Shown piece by piece: positions 1-9,508 of a DNA stretch of 64,000 nucleotides. This DNA is from Flavobacterium suaedae (lineage in GTDB: Bacteria > Bacteroidota > Bacteroidia > Flavobacteriales > Flavobacteriaceae): positions 352,697 to 416,696 of the forward strand of contig NZ_BMJE01000004.1 of the NCBI RefSeq assembly GCF_014642915.1. Reading direction: 5' to 3'. Under the pieces are notes generated by a model. That model made no database searches. It was given only the letters and a program-made list of their open reading frames with translations, and was not told where the DNA came from. The position numbers and the translations under genes are program-made. Each line of letters starts with the position of its first letter. The first letter of the stretch is position 1.

Positions 1-742
1 TTTCTTTATGTATGGTATGTTCTGCCAGTGCAGCACCATTTATAGCCTTTATACTATCGGCAGTAGTAGTTGCCATAGCAAAGTATGCCTGTTTTGCTTT
101 TTCACCTTCTTTTATAATAAGGTATACATTCGCCTTGTTTAATAAGGTGTCTTTATCGTTAGGGAAGTCAACAAGGTTGTCGTTCAATAGGTGTAAAGCC
201 TCTTCATACTGCTTGTTTTGAGATAGGGTATAGGCATATCCTAATCGTATATATTTTCGGGATACCATAGCATTACCATTGCTCGGAGAAACCTCTAGTG
301 CTTTGTTTACATATTCTAATGCTTCCGGATATTCCTTTAAGTTTGATAGTGTATTTGCATAACCCAGTAATGCAGGGAAGCTATCGGGGTGCTCGGCTAC
401 TAAATCACTATAATACGCTTTAGCGTCCTCATATTTTTTATTCCACAAAAGGGACTCAGCGTAGTTTAGCTGAATTTCAAAATCACCGGGATATTCGTTT
501 AACATATTTGCAAACATAGTGTTGGCTTCTTTTGGACTTCCGTTTAACCCCAGTGCTCTGGCATAACATAGTTTTGCCGTTTTATTATCAGGATACTCTT
601 TTAGTATATCATTAAAAAAAACTTCTGCTTTCGCAAACTTACCTTCTTCCAAATAACCAAATCCTTCTTTCATATCTTGAGCTGTTCCTTTAGTTATAAA
701 CAGAAAAAGTGCGAAAAATAATATGCTTTTAAATAATTTCAT
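1..742 (-). CDS. Secreted tetratricopeptide-repeat (TPR) protein, C-terminus beyond the window
   Basis: The reading frame is open from an ATG at 742 down to the window edge, giving 247 residues without a stop, so the C-terminal part is missing. Residues 1-21 form a signal peptide (Lys start, Phe/Leu-rich core, ending near TAQD). The rest is a row of helical 34-residue TPR units with typical spacing, such as the stretches around residues 30-60 and 125-155 (EYPEALEYVNKALEVSP). TPR proteins bind other proteins in the periplasm. The gene is divergent from a flippase at the edge of a polysaccharide locus. In export systems such as PgaA or BcsC a periplasmic TPR region is followed by an outer-membrane barrel; whether that applies here depends on sequence outside the window. 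The TPR call is firm; the role in export is inference. Confidence 0.8.
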   Translation of the reverse strand, partial: MKLFKSILFFALFLFITKGTAQDMKEGFGYLEEGKFAKAEVFFNDILKEYPDNKTAKLCYARALGLNGSPKEANTMFANMLNEYPGDFEIQLNYAESLLWNKKYEDAKAYYSDLVAEHPDSFPALLGYANTLSNLKEYPEALEYVNKALEVSPSNGNAMVSRKYIRLGYAYTLSQNKQYEEALHLLNDNLVDFPNDKDTLLNKANVYLIIKEGEKAKQAYFAMATTTADSIKAINGAALAEHTIHKE

Positions 743-929
743 TTAGTGGCGGATGTTTTAATTTTTACTTACTGCAAGTTAAACATAACCATAAGATATT
801 TCATCTACAGTAAATTGCTGTTCATCGAAAACAACCTTCATCTGGTTGAAAATCAGGACAACTTTGCATCAGATATCCCGCATAAACGAGATGTTTTTAA
901 AACAATTACCAAACTAAATCATTACAGTC

Positions 930-2198
930 ATGTTAACAAAAACTACACAGAATTTATGGTTATCTGTTAAAAGGCTTAGCCAGGAACAGATGTTTTTTGT
1001 TTCTATATTAATAGTAAATGCAGGTAACTATTTATACAATTTAATTTTAGGCAGGCTTTTAGGTCCTGCTGCTTTTGCAGAAGCAGCTTTATTAATTACT
1101 ATGTTACTTATCCTCTCTTTTGTTGGGATGACTTTCCAAATTGTTACGGCTAAATATTCAGTACTATATAACGGTCGAAGTTTTTTTACCTTTTTAAAAT
1201 TCATATCGCAGTTAGCAATTGGTTCGGGTGTATTGTTAGGTGCAGCTATAGTAATATTCAGCCAATCGCTGCAAAATATATTTCACACCCAGTCCCCAAT
1301 AATGTTTATAGTATTTGGTGCGGGGCTACCCTTATACTTTCTTATGAGTATTAACAGAGGGGTATATCAGGGGCGTGAAGAGTTTAAAAAACTCTCATTT
1401 ACTTATAAGGCGGAAATGTTTAGCAGGTTGTTTATAACCTTTGCTTTACTGTATGCTTTTTCGGCAATAAGCTCATCACTAATTGTAGCGGCAGGTATTA
1501 CCGTTTCTTTATTATTCGGGTTAATGCCTTTTCAAAAGAAAGTAGTTGTAAACACTACAGCTTTTAAAGTAAAAGATTTTGATAGCAAAACGATACTTTC
1601 ATTCTTTGCGCTTACTGCATTTTATGAATTTACACAGATTATTATAAATAACAGTGATATACTTTTGGTTAAACATTACTTTGATAGTGAACCGGCAGGT
1701 TTATATGCATCACTGGCATTAATAGGCAGGGTAGTGTACTTTGTAGCATGGATGTTTGTAATGCTGATGCTGCCTAAAGTAATACGCCTTAAAAAAGAAG
1801 GTAAAAACACCAAGGGTATATTAATGAAGTATGTAGCATACATAGCAAGACTTTCTGCCTGTATAGTATTAGGAGCTTTCCTTTTCCCTGTTACAGTAGT
1901 AAAGCTAATGTTTGGTGAGGAATATATAAGTATAGCACCTTTACTATGGCAATATGCATTGGCAACTTCAGTATTTGCTATAGCTAATATATTTGCCTAC
2001 TACTTCCTTTCACTGGGGCAATATGTACCGGTAATACTATCAGCCTTGTTAGGGCTTACGCAAATAGCATTAATAGTTTTATACCACAACTCTTTAGAAC
2101 AAGTGGTTGTAATGCAGATAATTGCTATGCTAACGCTGTTAACCTTCCAGTTGGCTTATTTCTTTTATCAAAACAGGAAAAGCATCCAACGAAGCTAA
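930..2198 (+). CDS. Wzx/MATE-like polysaccharide flippase membrane protein
   Basis: This is a 422-residue polytopic membrane protein with about 12 hydrophobic segments, starting with the segment near residues 20-45. The N-terminal part (ILGRLLGPAAFAEAALL) resembles the first helices of the oligosaccharide flippases of the MOP superfamily, where GR.LGP..FG is a common signature. Such proteins move lipid-linked sugars across the inner membrane. The family usually runs to 400-500 residues, so the length fits. The ATG at 930 is chosen because it lies just before the first helix. It is followed 79 nt later by a GT4 glycosyltransferase on the same strand, which supports a role in polysaccharide assembly. 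The substrate is unknown. Confidence 0.75.
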   Translation: MLTKTTQNLWLSVKRLSQEQMFFVSILIVNAGNYLYNLILGRLLGPAAFAEAALLITMLLILSFVGMTFQIVTAKYSVLYNGRSFFTFLKFISQLAIGSGVLLGAAIVIFSQSLQNIFHTQSPIMFIVFGAGLPLYFLMSINRGVYQGREEFKKLSFTYKAEMFSRLFITFALLYAFSAISSSLIVAAGITVSLLFGLMPFQKKVVVNTTAFKVKDFDSKTILSFFALTAFYEFTQIIINNSDILLVKHYFDSEPAGLYASLALIGRVVYFVAWMFVMLMLPKVIRLKKEGKNTKGILMKYVAYIARLSACIVLGAFLFPVTVVKLMFGEEYISIAPLLWQYALATSVFAIANIFAYYFLSLGQYVPVILSALLGLTQIALIVLYHNSLEQVVVMQIIAMLTLLTFQLAYFFYQNRKSIQRS

Positions 2199-2200
2199 AC

Positions 2201-2219
2201 CGCATTTCGTCGAAATGCG
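2201..2219 (+). other. Intercistronic hairpin between flippase and glycosyltransferase genes
   Basis: CGCATTTCG (2201-2209) and CGAAATGCG (2211-2219) are perfect inverted copies around a single T, just 3 nt after the flippase stop codon. No run of T follows, so it does not look like a finished intrinsic terminator. It could stabilise the upstream mRNA or lower readthrough into the glycosyltransferase gene. The function is inferred only from position. Confidence 0.45.
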
Positions 2220-2277
2220 ATAATCGTCACAGCATCAACATACTAATTTTACACCATCAACTAAAAACAGTAGAATC

Positions 2278-3480
2278 ATGAAAGTAGCAATCGTAACATC
2301 GTTTCCACCAAGCAAAGTAACTTTAAATGAATATGGTTACCACCTTGTAAAGAATTTTGTAAACAAAGAAGATATATCAGAACTTGTTTTACTTGCTGAT
2401 AAAACTAAAGCTGAAAAACAACTTGATTTTGATAACAGCGATAAAGTAAAAGTAAATGAGTGCTGGGAGTTTAACAGTTACACAACTATATTTAAAATTA
2501 TTGCAGCAGTATATAAAGAAAAGCCGGATGTAGTTTTCTTTAACTTACAGTTTGTAAAGTTTGGCGATAAAAAAATCCCTGCGGCATTGGGGCTAATGTT
2601 ACCAATGCTGCTTAGATTCGCCGGAGTTAAAACGGTAGTACTGCTACACAATATAATGGAAACTGTAGACCTTGAGCAGGCTGGTTTCTCTAAAAATAAA
2701 TTCCTGAAAAAAATATACGGATTTATAGGCTCAACATTAACAAGATGCTTATTAAAAGCGAATGTGCTGGCAGTAACCATTAATAAATATGTTGAAATAT
2801 TAAATGAAAAATACAATGCTAAGAATGTAGTGTTAGTTCCGCATGGTACTTTCGAATCGGTAAAACAAATTGATTTCAATTTGCCTAAAGGACCGAAAAA
2901 AGTAATGGCTTTTGGTAAGTTTGGTACTTACAAAAAGGTAGAAGGAATGATTGAAGCAGTAGAGCTGTTACGAAGAAACGGAATGAAAGATATTGAGGTG
3001 GTGATTGCAGGAACTGACAGCCCCAACACGCCGGGGTATTTAAGTAGCGTAAGGGAGCAGTACATTAATGTAGAGGGACTTACTTTTACAGGGTACGTAG
3101 AAGAAAATGATGTAGAGCGCATATTCACTGAAAGCGCAGTAGTAGTGTTCCCTTATACCGCTACAACAGGAAGTTCAGGTGTGTTACACCAAGCAGGAAG
3201 TTATGGTAGAGCGGTAGTAATGCCGGATATAGGCGACCTTGCACACTTAGTAAAAGATGAAGGGTACAGAGGTGAATTTTTTGCTCCTGATTCAGTAGAA
3301 TCAATGGCGGAAGCTATAGGCAACATACTAGGTGATGATGCTTACAGAAGAGAAATTGCACAAGCAAATTATAAAGCTGCTGGAGCACTTTCTATGGATA
3401 AAATTGCCGAAATGTATTTAAACCACTTTAAAGCATTACAGCCTGAAACTAAAGAAGAAGCCTTAATAGGAGATATATAA
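2278..3480 (+). CDS. GT4-family glycosyltransferase
   Basis: This 400-residue protein has no signal peptide and shows the two-domain GT-B layout. An N-terminal Rossmann region starts MKVAIVTSFPP, LLHN lies near residue 124, and a linker reaches the PHG motif at 188-190. The C-terminal nucleotide-sugar domain has FGKFGTYKK at 212-220 and FPYTATTGSSG at 291-301. Retaining GT4 enzymes usually carry an E-x7-E motif here; in this protein the positions read Thr and Gln (Q305), a degenerate form. The enzyme should add a sugar to a lipid-linked acceptor on the cytoplasmic side, and the flippase gene just upstream fits that. Its 3' end overlaps the convergent glycosidase gene by 18 nt. Donor and acceptor cannot be read from the sequence. 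Confidence 0.85.
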   Translation: MKVAIVTSFPPSKVTLNEYGYHLVKNFVNKEDISELVLLADKTKAEKQLDFDNSDKVKVNECWEFNSYTTIFKIIAAVYKEKPDVVFFNLQFVKFGDKKIPAALGLMLPMLLRFAGVKTVVLLHNIMETVDLEQAGFSKNKFLKKIYGFIGSTLTRCLLKANVLAVTINKYVEILNEKYNAKNVVLVPHGTFESVKQIDFNLPKGPKKVMAFGKFGTYKKVEGMIEAVELLRRNGMKDIEVVIAGTDSPNTPGYLSSVREQYINVEGLTFTGYVEENDVERIFTESAVVVFPYTATTGSSGVLHQAGSYGRAVVMPDIGDLAHLVKDEGYRGEFFAPDSVESMAEAIGNILGDDAYRREIAQANYKAAGALSMDKIAEMYLNHFKALQPETKEEALIGDI

Positions 3481-5022
3481 AAAGGATGGTTTTTTGTTAC
3501 CATCGGTATCTATAAAACCAAACTCCTTTTGCTTATTGCGCACCCATGGCTTTTTACCCACCACACGGCTGGGAACACTAGGGAAATCATATAACGTCCA
3601 GGATACAAATGCAAGCTGTTTTCTTTTGAAGATGGCTTGCATTTTTTTATGGTATTCCGCCTGGTCTTCCTCGTCACTGCCAAACCAGTTCCAAAACCCG
3701 GTGTAGGATGATATACCGAACTCCTGCAATACAAGAGGTTTACTTGTTTTTGCTTCCAGTTTTTTCAGCTTATCTTCAAAATGGTCAATATTGTCGTAGT
3801 AATGGTAGGATATAAAGTCAACCTCTTGCTGTAAAGTAGTAGCCACTTCAATGTTAGACCATCCTACGGTAACCAAATGTTCACTGTCCCACTCTTTAAT
3901 CATAGGGATAAGGGTAGCCAGCCAATCAGTCACATTATCCTCTCCACGATTTTTAAAGTCGAGGTCAGGTTCGTTTTTCACATCCCAGGCAAGTATAGCA
4001 TCATGGTCTTTAAAGCGGGAAACTATTTTTTCTGCATGGCGGTGGGTTAACGTCCACGTTTCCGGAGAATAATCGCCGTAAAAATCAAACAGTGTTACAA
4101 TAACCGCCAAATCTTTCTGTTGAGCAATATCTAAAACCTGTTGCAGTTTTTCTATTTTACTTTGGTTGATGTCGGCTTTACCAAATTCCTCATACGGTAT
4201 AAAAATACGTATGGTATTCAACCCCGCATTTTTTATAATGTTGAAGTCTGCTTTTATGGTATCCGTATTAAAGTTATCCCCGTATAAATCCCAAGGGGAG
4301 TTTTTAGGGTAATAGTTAATCCCCTTTATAGTAAACTTCTTTCCGTTTTTTAAAATCTGATTGTTTTGTGAGGTGTATATCGGGTTAGCCTCTGTAGTTT
4401 CAGGTTCTAAAGCTACTTTGTCCATACGCTTCATGTGCCTGATGCGCCAAAAGCCATCTTCCAAAAGCATCATTACCTTATAGGTTGCCGTATCGCGAAC
4501 TTTAGTAACCAGTTGTTTATCGTTGTAGATTTGTTGGTATTCAACAATATTTCTGTCGGTAAAAACAACCAACTGCCCATCGGCGCTGTAAAATTCCAAA
4601 GCAGGGTTGTGCTTAAGTGTAGTCCCCTCAATATGTACTTTATTTTCTTTATTATGCGCTACCAGCCTAAAAAGGTTAACCCTTGCGCTATCGGTATAAA
4701 AATCCTCAATGCCCTCCCGGTTATTATTCATCAGGGCTTTGTTTTTTACATACCAGGAAAACAGGTAGTCGTTCTCTATTTCACCAAGCGTTTGCTTTTC
4801 CATTTCCCTACCGGGATTTTCAAGACTGCTCCAGTTTACTTTTGGTAAGTAGGTATTTACCGTTTCGCGTTCCAAATGCAGCATGCCGGTGCGTTCAGCC
4901 CCCGTGTTGAGGTAGCCCAGTATTTTACCCAAAGCAAAGAGTAGCAATACATTTATTAGGATAAATGTTATGATAAGCGATGCCCGATATATATTTTTAT
5001 TGTTAATCTTACTCTTCCCCAT
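3463..5022 (-). CDS. Membrane-anchored GH5-like glycoside hydrolase
   Basis: The 519-residue protein has one N-terminal membrane segment (about residues 13-38) and a middle region of unknown family (40-215). A TIM-barrel glycosidase domain runs from about 220 to the end. It begins with FTIKGINYYP and has the expected acid/base in DVKNEPD (E351) and the nucleophile in LVLQEFG (E434). This is the clan GH-A pattern of GH5 and related families. The anchor suggests it works in the periplasm, facing inward from the inner membrane. It is the last gene of a three-gene operon: its start overlaps the preceding gene by 14 nt, and its stop overlaps the convergent GT4 gene by 18 nt. Many exopolysaccharide loci carry such a glycosidase for trimming or release of polymer; that role here is inference. 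Confidence 0.8.
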   Translation of the reverse strand: MGKSKINNKNIYRASLIITFILINVLLLFALGKILGYLNTGAERTGMLHLERETVNTYLPKVNWSSLENPGREMEKQTLGEIENDYLFSWYVKNKALMNNNREGIEDFYTDSARVNLFRLVAHNKENKVHIEGTTLKHNPALEFYSADGQLVVFTDRNIVEYQQIYNDKQLVTKVRDTATYKVMMLLEDGFWRIRHMKRMDKVALEPETTEANPIYTSQNNQILKNGKKFTIKGINYYPKNSPWDLYGDNFNTDTIKADFNIIKNAGLNTIRIFIPYEEFGKADINQSKIEKLQQVLDIAQQKDLAVIVTLFDFYGDYSPETWTLTHRHAEKIVSRFKDHDAILAWDVKNEPDLDFKNRGEDNVTDWLATLIPMIKEWDSEHLVTVGWSNIEVATTLQQEVDFISYHYYDNIDHFEDKLKKLEAKTSKPLVLQEFGISSYTGFWNWFGSDEEDQAEYHKKMQAIFKRKQLAFVSWTLYDFPSVPSRVVGKKPWVRNKQKEFGFIDTDGNKKPSFLYISY

Positions 5023-6292
5023 TTACATTTATCTGTTTCTTTTTTACTCCTTCATTCGGCTCAATTTCGCCTTCTATTGTTTTACCAAAAGCACTTATTT
5101 CCAGTCTATATTTTTTCTCAGGATATTCTTCCTTCGGGAGTTTAAAAGTTACAAAACCTTTTTCAGTATACTCCGTTAATGTAGCAATATGTTTATCTGC
5201 TGCATAAAGGCTTGCTGTTACGGTAGTCCCTTCGGGGGCAATTTGCCCCATAAAACTGGTCACTTCGCCAACGGTGATTATTCTTTTATCGGTATCAAAA
5301 CTGTACGGTATAACCGCAGGCACAGCTTTGTAATTAATGCTAATGCTTTTGCTTTCCGCCATTCCTGTAACATAGGCTTTTACAGTATAAGTAGCTTCGT
5401 GTTCGGGAGCCGGGAATTTTGCCTCTGCCATACCATATACTGTAGCGCCGAAACTTTTAAGTTTAGTCCCTTTTTCTGTGGTTACAACAAAATAAACCAT
5501 AGTACCGTCGCTAACTATATTATTAAACTTATCCCGTAATGTTGAGGTTTTAAATGTAGTAAGCTGGTTACCGTCTGCAAAGGCATGATTTCGGGTATAG
5601 CTTATGGTAAACGGAACAGGAGGGGCAGGAAATATATCTGTTTCTGTCTCTTTAGTTTCTGCATTTTGGCAGGTAACCGAGGTTAACATTTTACCCGATT
5701 TTTCAGGAGCATATAGCCGTTTCCACGATATAAAATGTTCAGTAGGCAAGTTATAATTGCTTATCCTGCCCAAAAACTGATTGCTGATAGTAGTTGCAGT
5801 ACTGTCGGGCATAGGGTTGCCGTATTTGTCTTCGGGTATTGCCACCATCATAGTATAATGCCCATCGCCTACAGGAGTACTTCGCGGCCCTAAATAATTT
5901 TCTATTCGTGCGGTTTCCTGTTGCGGAATAATTTCAAATGTTCCTTTTAATTGCGGTTTATTATATACAATAACCGACCAGCTTACTGTTCCTGTTTTTC
6001 TATTGAAAAACTCAGGAGTAGTAAAGCTAATAGTATCGCATTTTACCTGAGGCTCTACTAATAAAGTAGCGTAGGATGATTTTAGCAGGAGAGTTGTGCC
6101 TTCTATTTTAACTCCTTTAAATTTCAGGTTGATGGGATTACCGGCTGTAAATTGTTTTGTATTGGTAAGCAATGTTAACTGAGGTGTTGCTTTACTGTAC
6201 GGTTTACTTTCAGATTGTGGCAATAGCGTGACAGAGAGCAACAGAAGCCCAATCAAAACAAGTACGGATAGTATGACTGTTTTCCTTATCAT
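5009..6292 (-). CDS. Membrane-anchored protein with Ig-like beta domains, function unknown
   Basis: The protein has 427 residues. Residues 6-23 are a hydrophobic anchor or signal sequence; the rest is soluble and rich in beta-strand pattern, with repeated stretches typical of Ig-like or invasin-like domains. Examples are GNQLTTFKTSTLRDKFNNIV near the middle and ITVGEVTSFMGQIAPEGTTV nearer the C-terminus. The C-terminal tail is charged. No catalytic motif is visible. The start codon overlaps the stop of the large membrane protein upstream by 4 nt (ATGA) and the end overlaps the glycosidase gene by 14 nt. All three are therefore translationally coupled and probably act in one periplasmic complex. 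I do not recognise a named family. Confidence 0.7.
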   Translation of the reverse strand: MIRKTVILSVLVLIGLLLLSVTLLPQSESKPYSKATPQLTLLTNTKQFTAGNPINLKFKGVKIEGTTLLLKSSYATLLVEPQVKCDTISFTTPEFFNRKTGTVSWSVIVYNKPQLKGTFEIIPQQETARIENYLGPRSTPVGDGHYTMMVAIPEDKYGNPMPDSTATTISNQFLGRISNYNLPTEHFISWKRLYAPEKSGKMLTSVTCQNAETKETETDIFPAPPVPFTISYTRNHAFADGNQLTTFKTSTLRDKFNNIVSDGTMVYFVVTTEKGTKLKSFGATVYGMAEAKFPAPEHEATYTVKAYVTGMAESKSISINYKAVPAVIPYSFDTDKRIITVGEVTSFMGQIAPEGTTVTASLYAADKHIATLTEYTEKGFVTFKLPKEEYPEKKYRLEISAFGKTIEGEIEPNEGVKKKQINVNGEE

Positions 6293-9200
6293 TGCGGATT
6301 ACCAATATAGTTATTTACTTCAATTTTAATATACGAGTATCCTTTACCCGCTATGGCTTGGAGTTCCTTTTTTTCATGCCCATCAATACGTGCTGTAATT
6401 TCGCTTCGTGCTATTTCTTTATTTCGGAGACCATTTACAAAACAGTTTTCCAATGAGCTGTGCAGGCTTTTCAGTTTACTAAGGTCTTTTAATTGGTATG
6501 TAAACCGTTGGCTGCGCTGTATGCGTACCCCTTCTCGTATAAACTCATGGTCTATGTACAGTAGTTCTTTATTTTCATCGTAATAGGACACCAATAGTTC
6601 CGGTACGGTTACTTCTTCCAGTCCGTAATTAAATAGTTTTCCTTGTATTGTATCTCCTTTAAAAAATAGGTTTGAAATGGCTACCCCGTTGTATAAATCT
6701 TTAATAGCCACATTTCCCGCACTTTGTATCTCGAAATCGGTTGGTGTTTCCGCAACATCAAGCGGAGTGTACTCGTCAGGGTTAAACGTTTCAGGCTTAA
6801 CCGATTCGCTATCCAGCCATGCCACATTTTCAAAATTAATTCGATACGGTGTAACCTCTTTAGGCATTAGTTTATGTTTGGTAACATATTTAGCATTGTA
6901 TGATGCCAGCTTTTCATCGCTGTTATTGTATAAAGAGGCATTAATTACCACATCAGCAGGAACGTTGTCTATATTCTGTATTTCTCCTATAACCATATAC
7001 TCCCCGTTATACTCAATAAGTTTAGCTGACAGTATTTCCAGTACGGGTTGTTTCAACACATCTTCATGGTGGGTTTGCTGGGTAGTAACCCGCCTGCGCC
7101 CGTGATTGTAATACTTCGTGATATTTTCAGAGAAAAACTGGTCGGGCGGAATATCCGGGTCTTTCTTTTCGGGTACTATAAACCATTTGCCCTTTAATTT
7201 TTTTACACGGTGGGTATACTCCTTTGTTATAATTTCCAGTGGAGTTATCCACTTGGTTTTAGCTTTTACAATAGCGGTATTTTTAGTTTCATAAGGAACA
7301 TCCAGTTTTATGGCATCCATTTTACCATAAGAGTTTATAATACCATCAGAAACCGAAATTTCAAGCAAATACTGCGAAAGCGGATAATCTTCATCAGGAA
7401 CTATAAGTGAATGTGCTTTTTCAAACCGTTTAAAATCCAAATCGTTATAATAGGCACGTACTACATTTTCAGGACTTATTTGGTCTGCTGTATAGATGTA
7501 GAGTTTGTATACTCCCCATAATGTTACCCCAATTAAAAAGAACGTCCACAGTTTAGAGATAACCATTATTTTACGGGGGTAACCGGAATATAAAACACCA
7601 AATTTAAAAAAGTCGGGGCGGGGTAGTACTTTTATTTTTAATGCTTGCAGCCATATCATTTGTATATTAAGCATAAAGGCTATAAGTACGGTAAGCAACG
7701 GAATTATCCCCCACATTAAGCGTAATGGTAGTGCAGCCTCTTCTTTCGGGAGTACTTTTGGTAAGGGTTGTACATTTAGCTTTTCCCATACCATAATACC
7801 GTTTTCCAGTTGGGTAAGCCTGTGCCAGCCACAAAAGTACAGTATAGGGTCGTAAAATTTATCGTTAGAAAAAACGTATTTCAGGTTGTATTTTTCCGGA
7901 ACGGTAAGGAACTGCTGTAAGGAACCTATACCTTCCATGCCTCTGAATTTTGAGTTTTCCAGTCGTTCTACCGCTCTGCTGGTTAATTCCGGTAATCTTC
8001 TTGCCGAGTGGTAATTACCATCAACCGTCATTGCCTTTGTTTTAGTAGACAGGAATGCCATTTGGTCACCAAAGCCTAAGGGTAAAAAACGCCATTTATC
8101 ATGCTGATCCTGATTCAGGAAATTAACAATAGGCAGCATATTTATTTTAGGTGGCTGGAAGGGGCGGAAATATCCTAAACTAATAGTAAATAAAGCAAAG
8201 GACAGAAAAGCACCGGCAAAAATACCTGATATAATGCGGGTATAAACCGTGCCGAAACGTTGCTGTAATGCTTTTTTAAGGTCGCCTTCAGCAAGGCGGT
8301 ACACAAATTCACCCGCAATGGGCAGGCTGATGATAGATGCCCAAAGCGTAAACCTGTCCAAGGTTAGTATATTAAAAGCTGTTTCACCGAGCATTTTTAG
8401 TGGTATGGGTGTAGTACCCCCTGTACCTAAAACGGTAAGTAAGGTTAATGACAACCCGAAAAATATATAACGCTTGCTGTAGTAGCGGTAAAAAATATAA
8501 GGCAGTAAAAACAGTAATATTCCCCAAGGAATTAAAAAGAACACTAACCCCGATGAAGTAACCTCCAGAAAATTATCGCGACTGCCATGTGGTATGGGGA
8601 CCTGTGTAATCGGGTTTTGTTTGGAGTTTATCCAGTAAGGTAGAATACAAAATACAATTAATACTAACGAGCAACCCCCAAAAATGATAATACGTTTCAA
8701 TCGGGAGAATACCGTTTGTATAAATAGTTTCAGGGTAATTTCTTTATAGCTGTTTACTTTATCGCGTGCCGTATCCATTACTGCCATACCCAATAATGGA
8801 AAGATAAAAAACACCATCCCAAATATAGGGGTAACATGGTGTGATGTTACGGTAACCGCTATTAACGATAGTGAGGTAAACAAATAGTGTTTTCGCCCGG
8901 TTCTAATCCATAAATAAATTTCGGGGAGGGCATGCATTAGTATAGATATCCCTACTATACTGGGCAGTTGCCCGAATATATGCAATGTTTCTACAAACGA
9001 GGAGGAGAAAACAGCGATGAGGGAGGCATAGCCTGCCACTGTTCGGTTTCCCGTTATAATGAGTGTAAACCGGAAAACTCCTGTAATAAAGAGTATTATG
9101 GCTATAATGGCTACTGTAAATAGCCCGAACTTAAGCCCGCCTATATAAGAGAGTAAACCAATTGCCTGATGTACCAACGGCGGGTAGCCCATTACGGTGA

Positions 9201-9378
9201 AACCGGTGTACCAACTGTAGTTCCAGCTCTCAAACCAATTGTTGGCATAGTGGTTACCAAAAAACAAATGGATAAGGGCATCATATGTATTTTCCAGCGT
9301 AAAGAATATTAGCGCCGAATGAAATACTACCCCTATTAAGAGTGCTGCTATTAAATATTTGTTAGTGGTTTCCCTCAC
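6289..9378 (-). CDS. Large polytopic membrane protein, GT-C / PTPS-related type
   Basis: This is a 1029-residue protein. Residues 1 to about 440 contain a dozen or so hydrophobic helices, further helices lie near 555-575 and 610-640, and the C-terminal 390 residues are soluble with beta-rich, FxLYD-like character. The first extracytoplasmic loop contains E29 and D33 (LENTYDALIHLFFGNHY) followed by YTGFTVMGYPP. That layout matches the 6-pyruvoyl-tetrahydropterin-synthase-related membrane proteins and GT-C glycosyltransferases, whose acidic residues in loop 1 are catalytic. GT-C enzymes use polyprenyl-phosphate sugars outside the membrane. The start is GTG at 9378; no in-frame ATG lies near it. 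It leads the operon with the Ig-like and glycosidase genes. The GT-C role is inference; the membrane topology is clear. Confidence 0.7.
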   Translation of the reverse strand: MRETTNKYLIAALLIGVVFHSALIFFTLENTYDALIHLFFGNHYANNWFESWNYSWYTGFTVMGYPPLVHQAIGLLSYIGGLKFGLFTVAIIAIILFITGVFRFTLIITGNRTVAGYASLIAVFSSSFVETLHIFGQLPSIVGISILMHALPEIYLWIRTGRKHYLFTSLSLIAVTVTSHHVTPIFGMVFFIFPLLGMAVMDTARDKVNSYKEITLKLFIQTVFSRLKRIIIFGGCSLVLIVFCILPYWINSKQNPITQVPIPHGSRDNFLEVTSSGLVFFLIPWGILLFLLPYIFYRYYSKRYIFFGLSLTLLTVLGTGGTTPIPLKMLGETAFNILTLDRFTLWASIISLPIAGEFVYRLAEGDLKKALQQRFGTVYTRIISGIFAGAFLSFALFTISLGYFRPFQPPKINMLPIVNFLNQDQHDKWRFLPLGFGDQMAFLSTKTKAMTVDGNYHSARRLPELTSRAVERLENSKFRGMEGIGSLQQFLTVPEKYNLKYVFSNDKFYDPILYFCGWHRLTQLENGIMVWEKLNVQPLPKVLPKEEAALPLRLMWGIIPLLTVLIAFMLNIQMIWLQALKIKVLPRPDFFKFGVLYSGYPRKIMVISKLWTFFLIGVTLWGVYKLYIYTADQISPENVVRAYYNDLDFKRFEKAHSLIVPDEDYPLSQYLLEISVSDGIINSYGKMDAIKLDVPYETKNTAIVKAKTKWITPLEIITKEYTHRVKKLKGKWFIVPEKKDPDIPPDQFFSENITKYYNHGRRRVTTQQTHHEDVLKQPVLEILSAKLIEYNGEYMVIGEIQNIDNVPADVVINASLYNNSDEKLASYNAKYVTKHKLMPKEVTPYRINFENVAWLDSESVKPETFNPDEYTPLDVAETPTDFEIQSAGNVAIKDLYNGVAISNLFFKGDTIQGKLFNYGLEEVTVPELLVSYYDENKELLYIDHEFIREGVRIQRSQRFTYQLKDLSKLKSLHSSLENCFVNGLRNKEIARSEITARIDGHEKKELQAIAGKGYSYIKIEVNNYIGNPQ

Positions 9379-9508
9379 AGTAACATTTTAGTATCAATAA
9401 AGTAAAGGTAATAAATAGTTGAAAATAACGCAGCTACACAAAACTGCCATTCATCGACAGATAAAAGGTATTAAACTAAATATCACATAACGCCTTGTTA
9501 TTCAGTAG

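Noticed and set aside
746..970. Open frame of 74 codons ahead of the flippase gene
   Set aside because: It overlaps the flippase start, has no family features and lies over the divergent promoter region.
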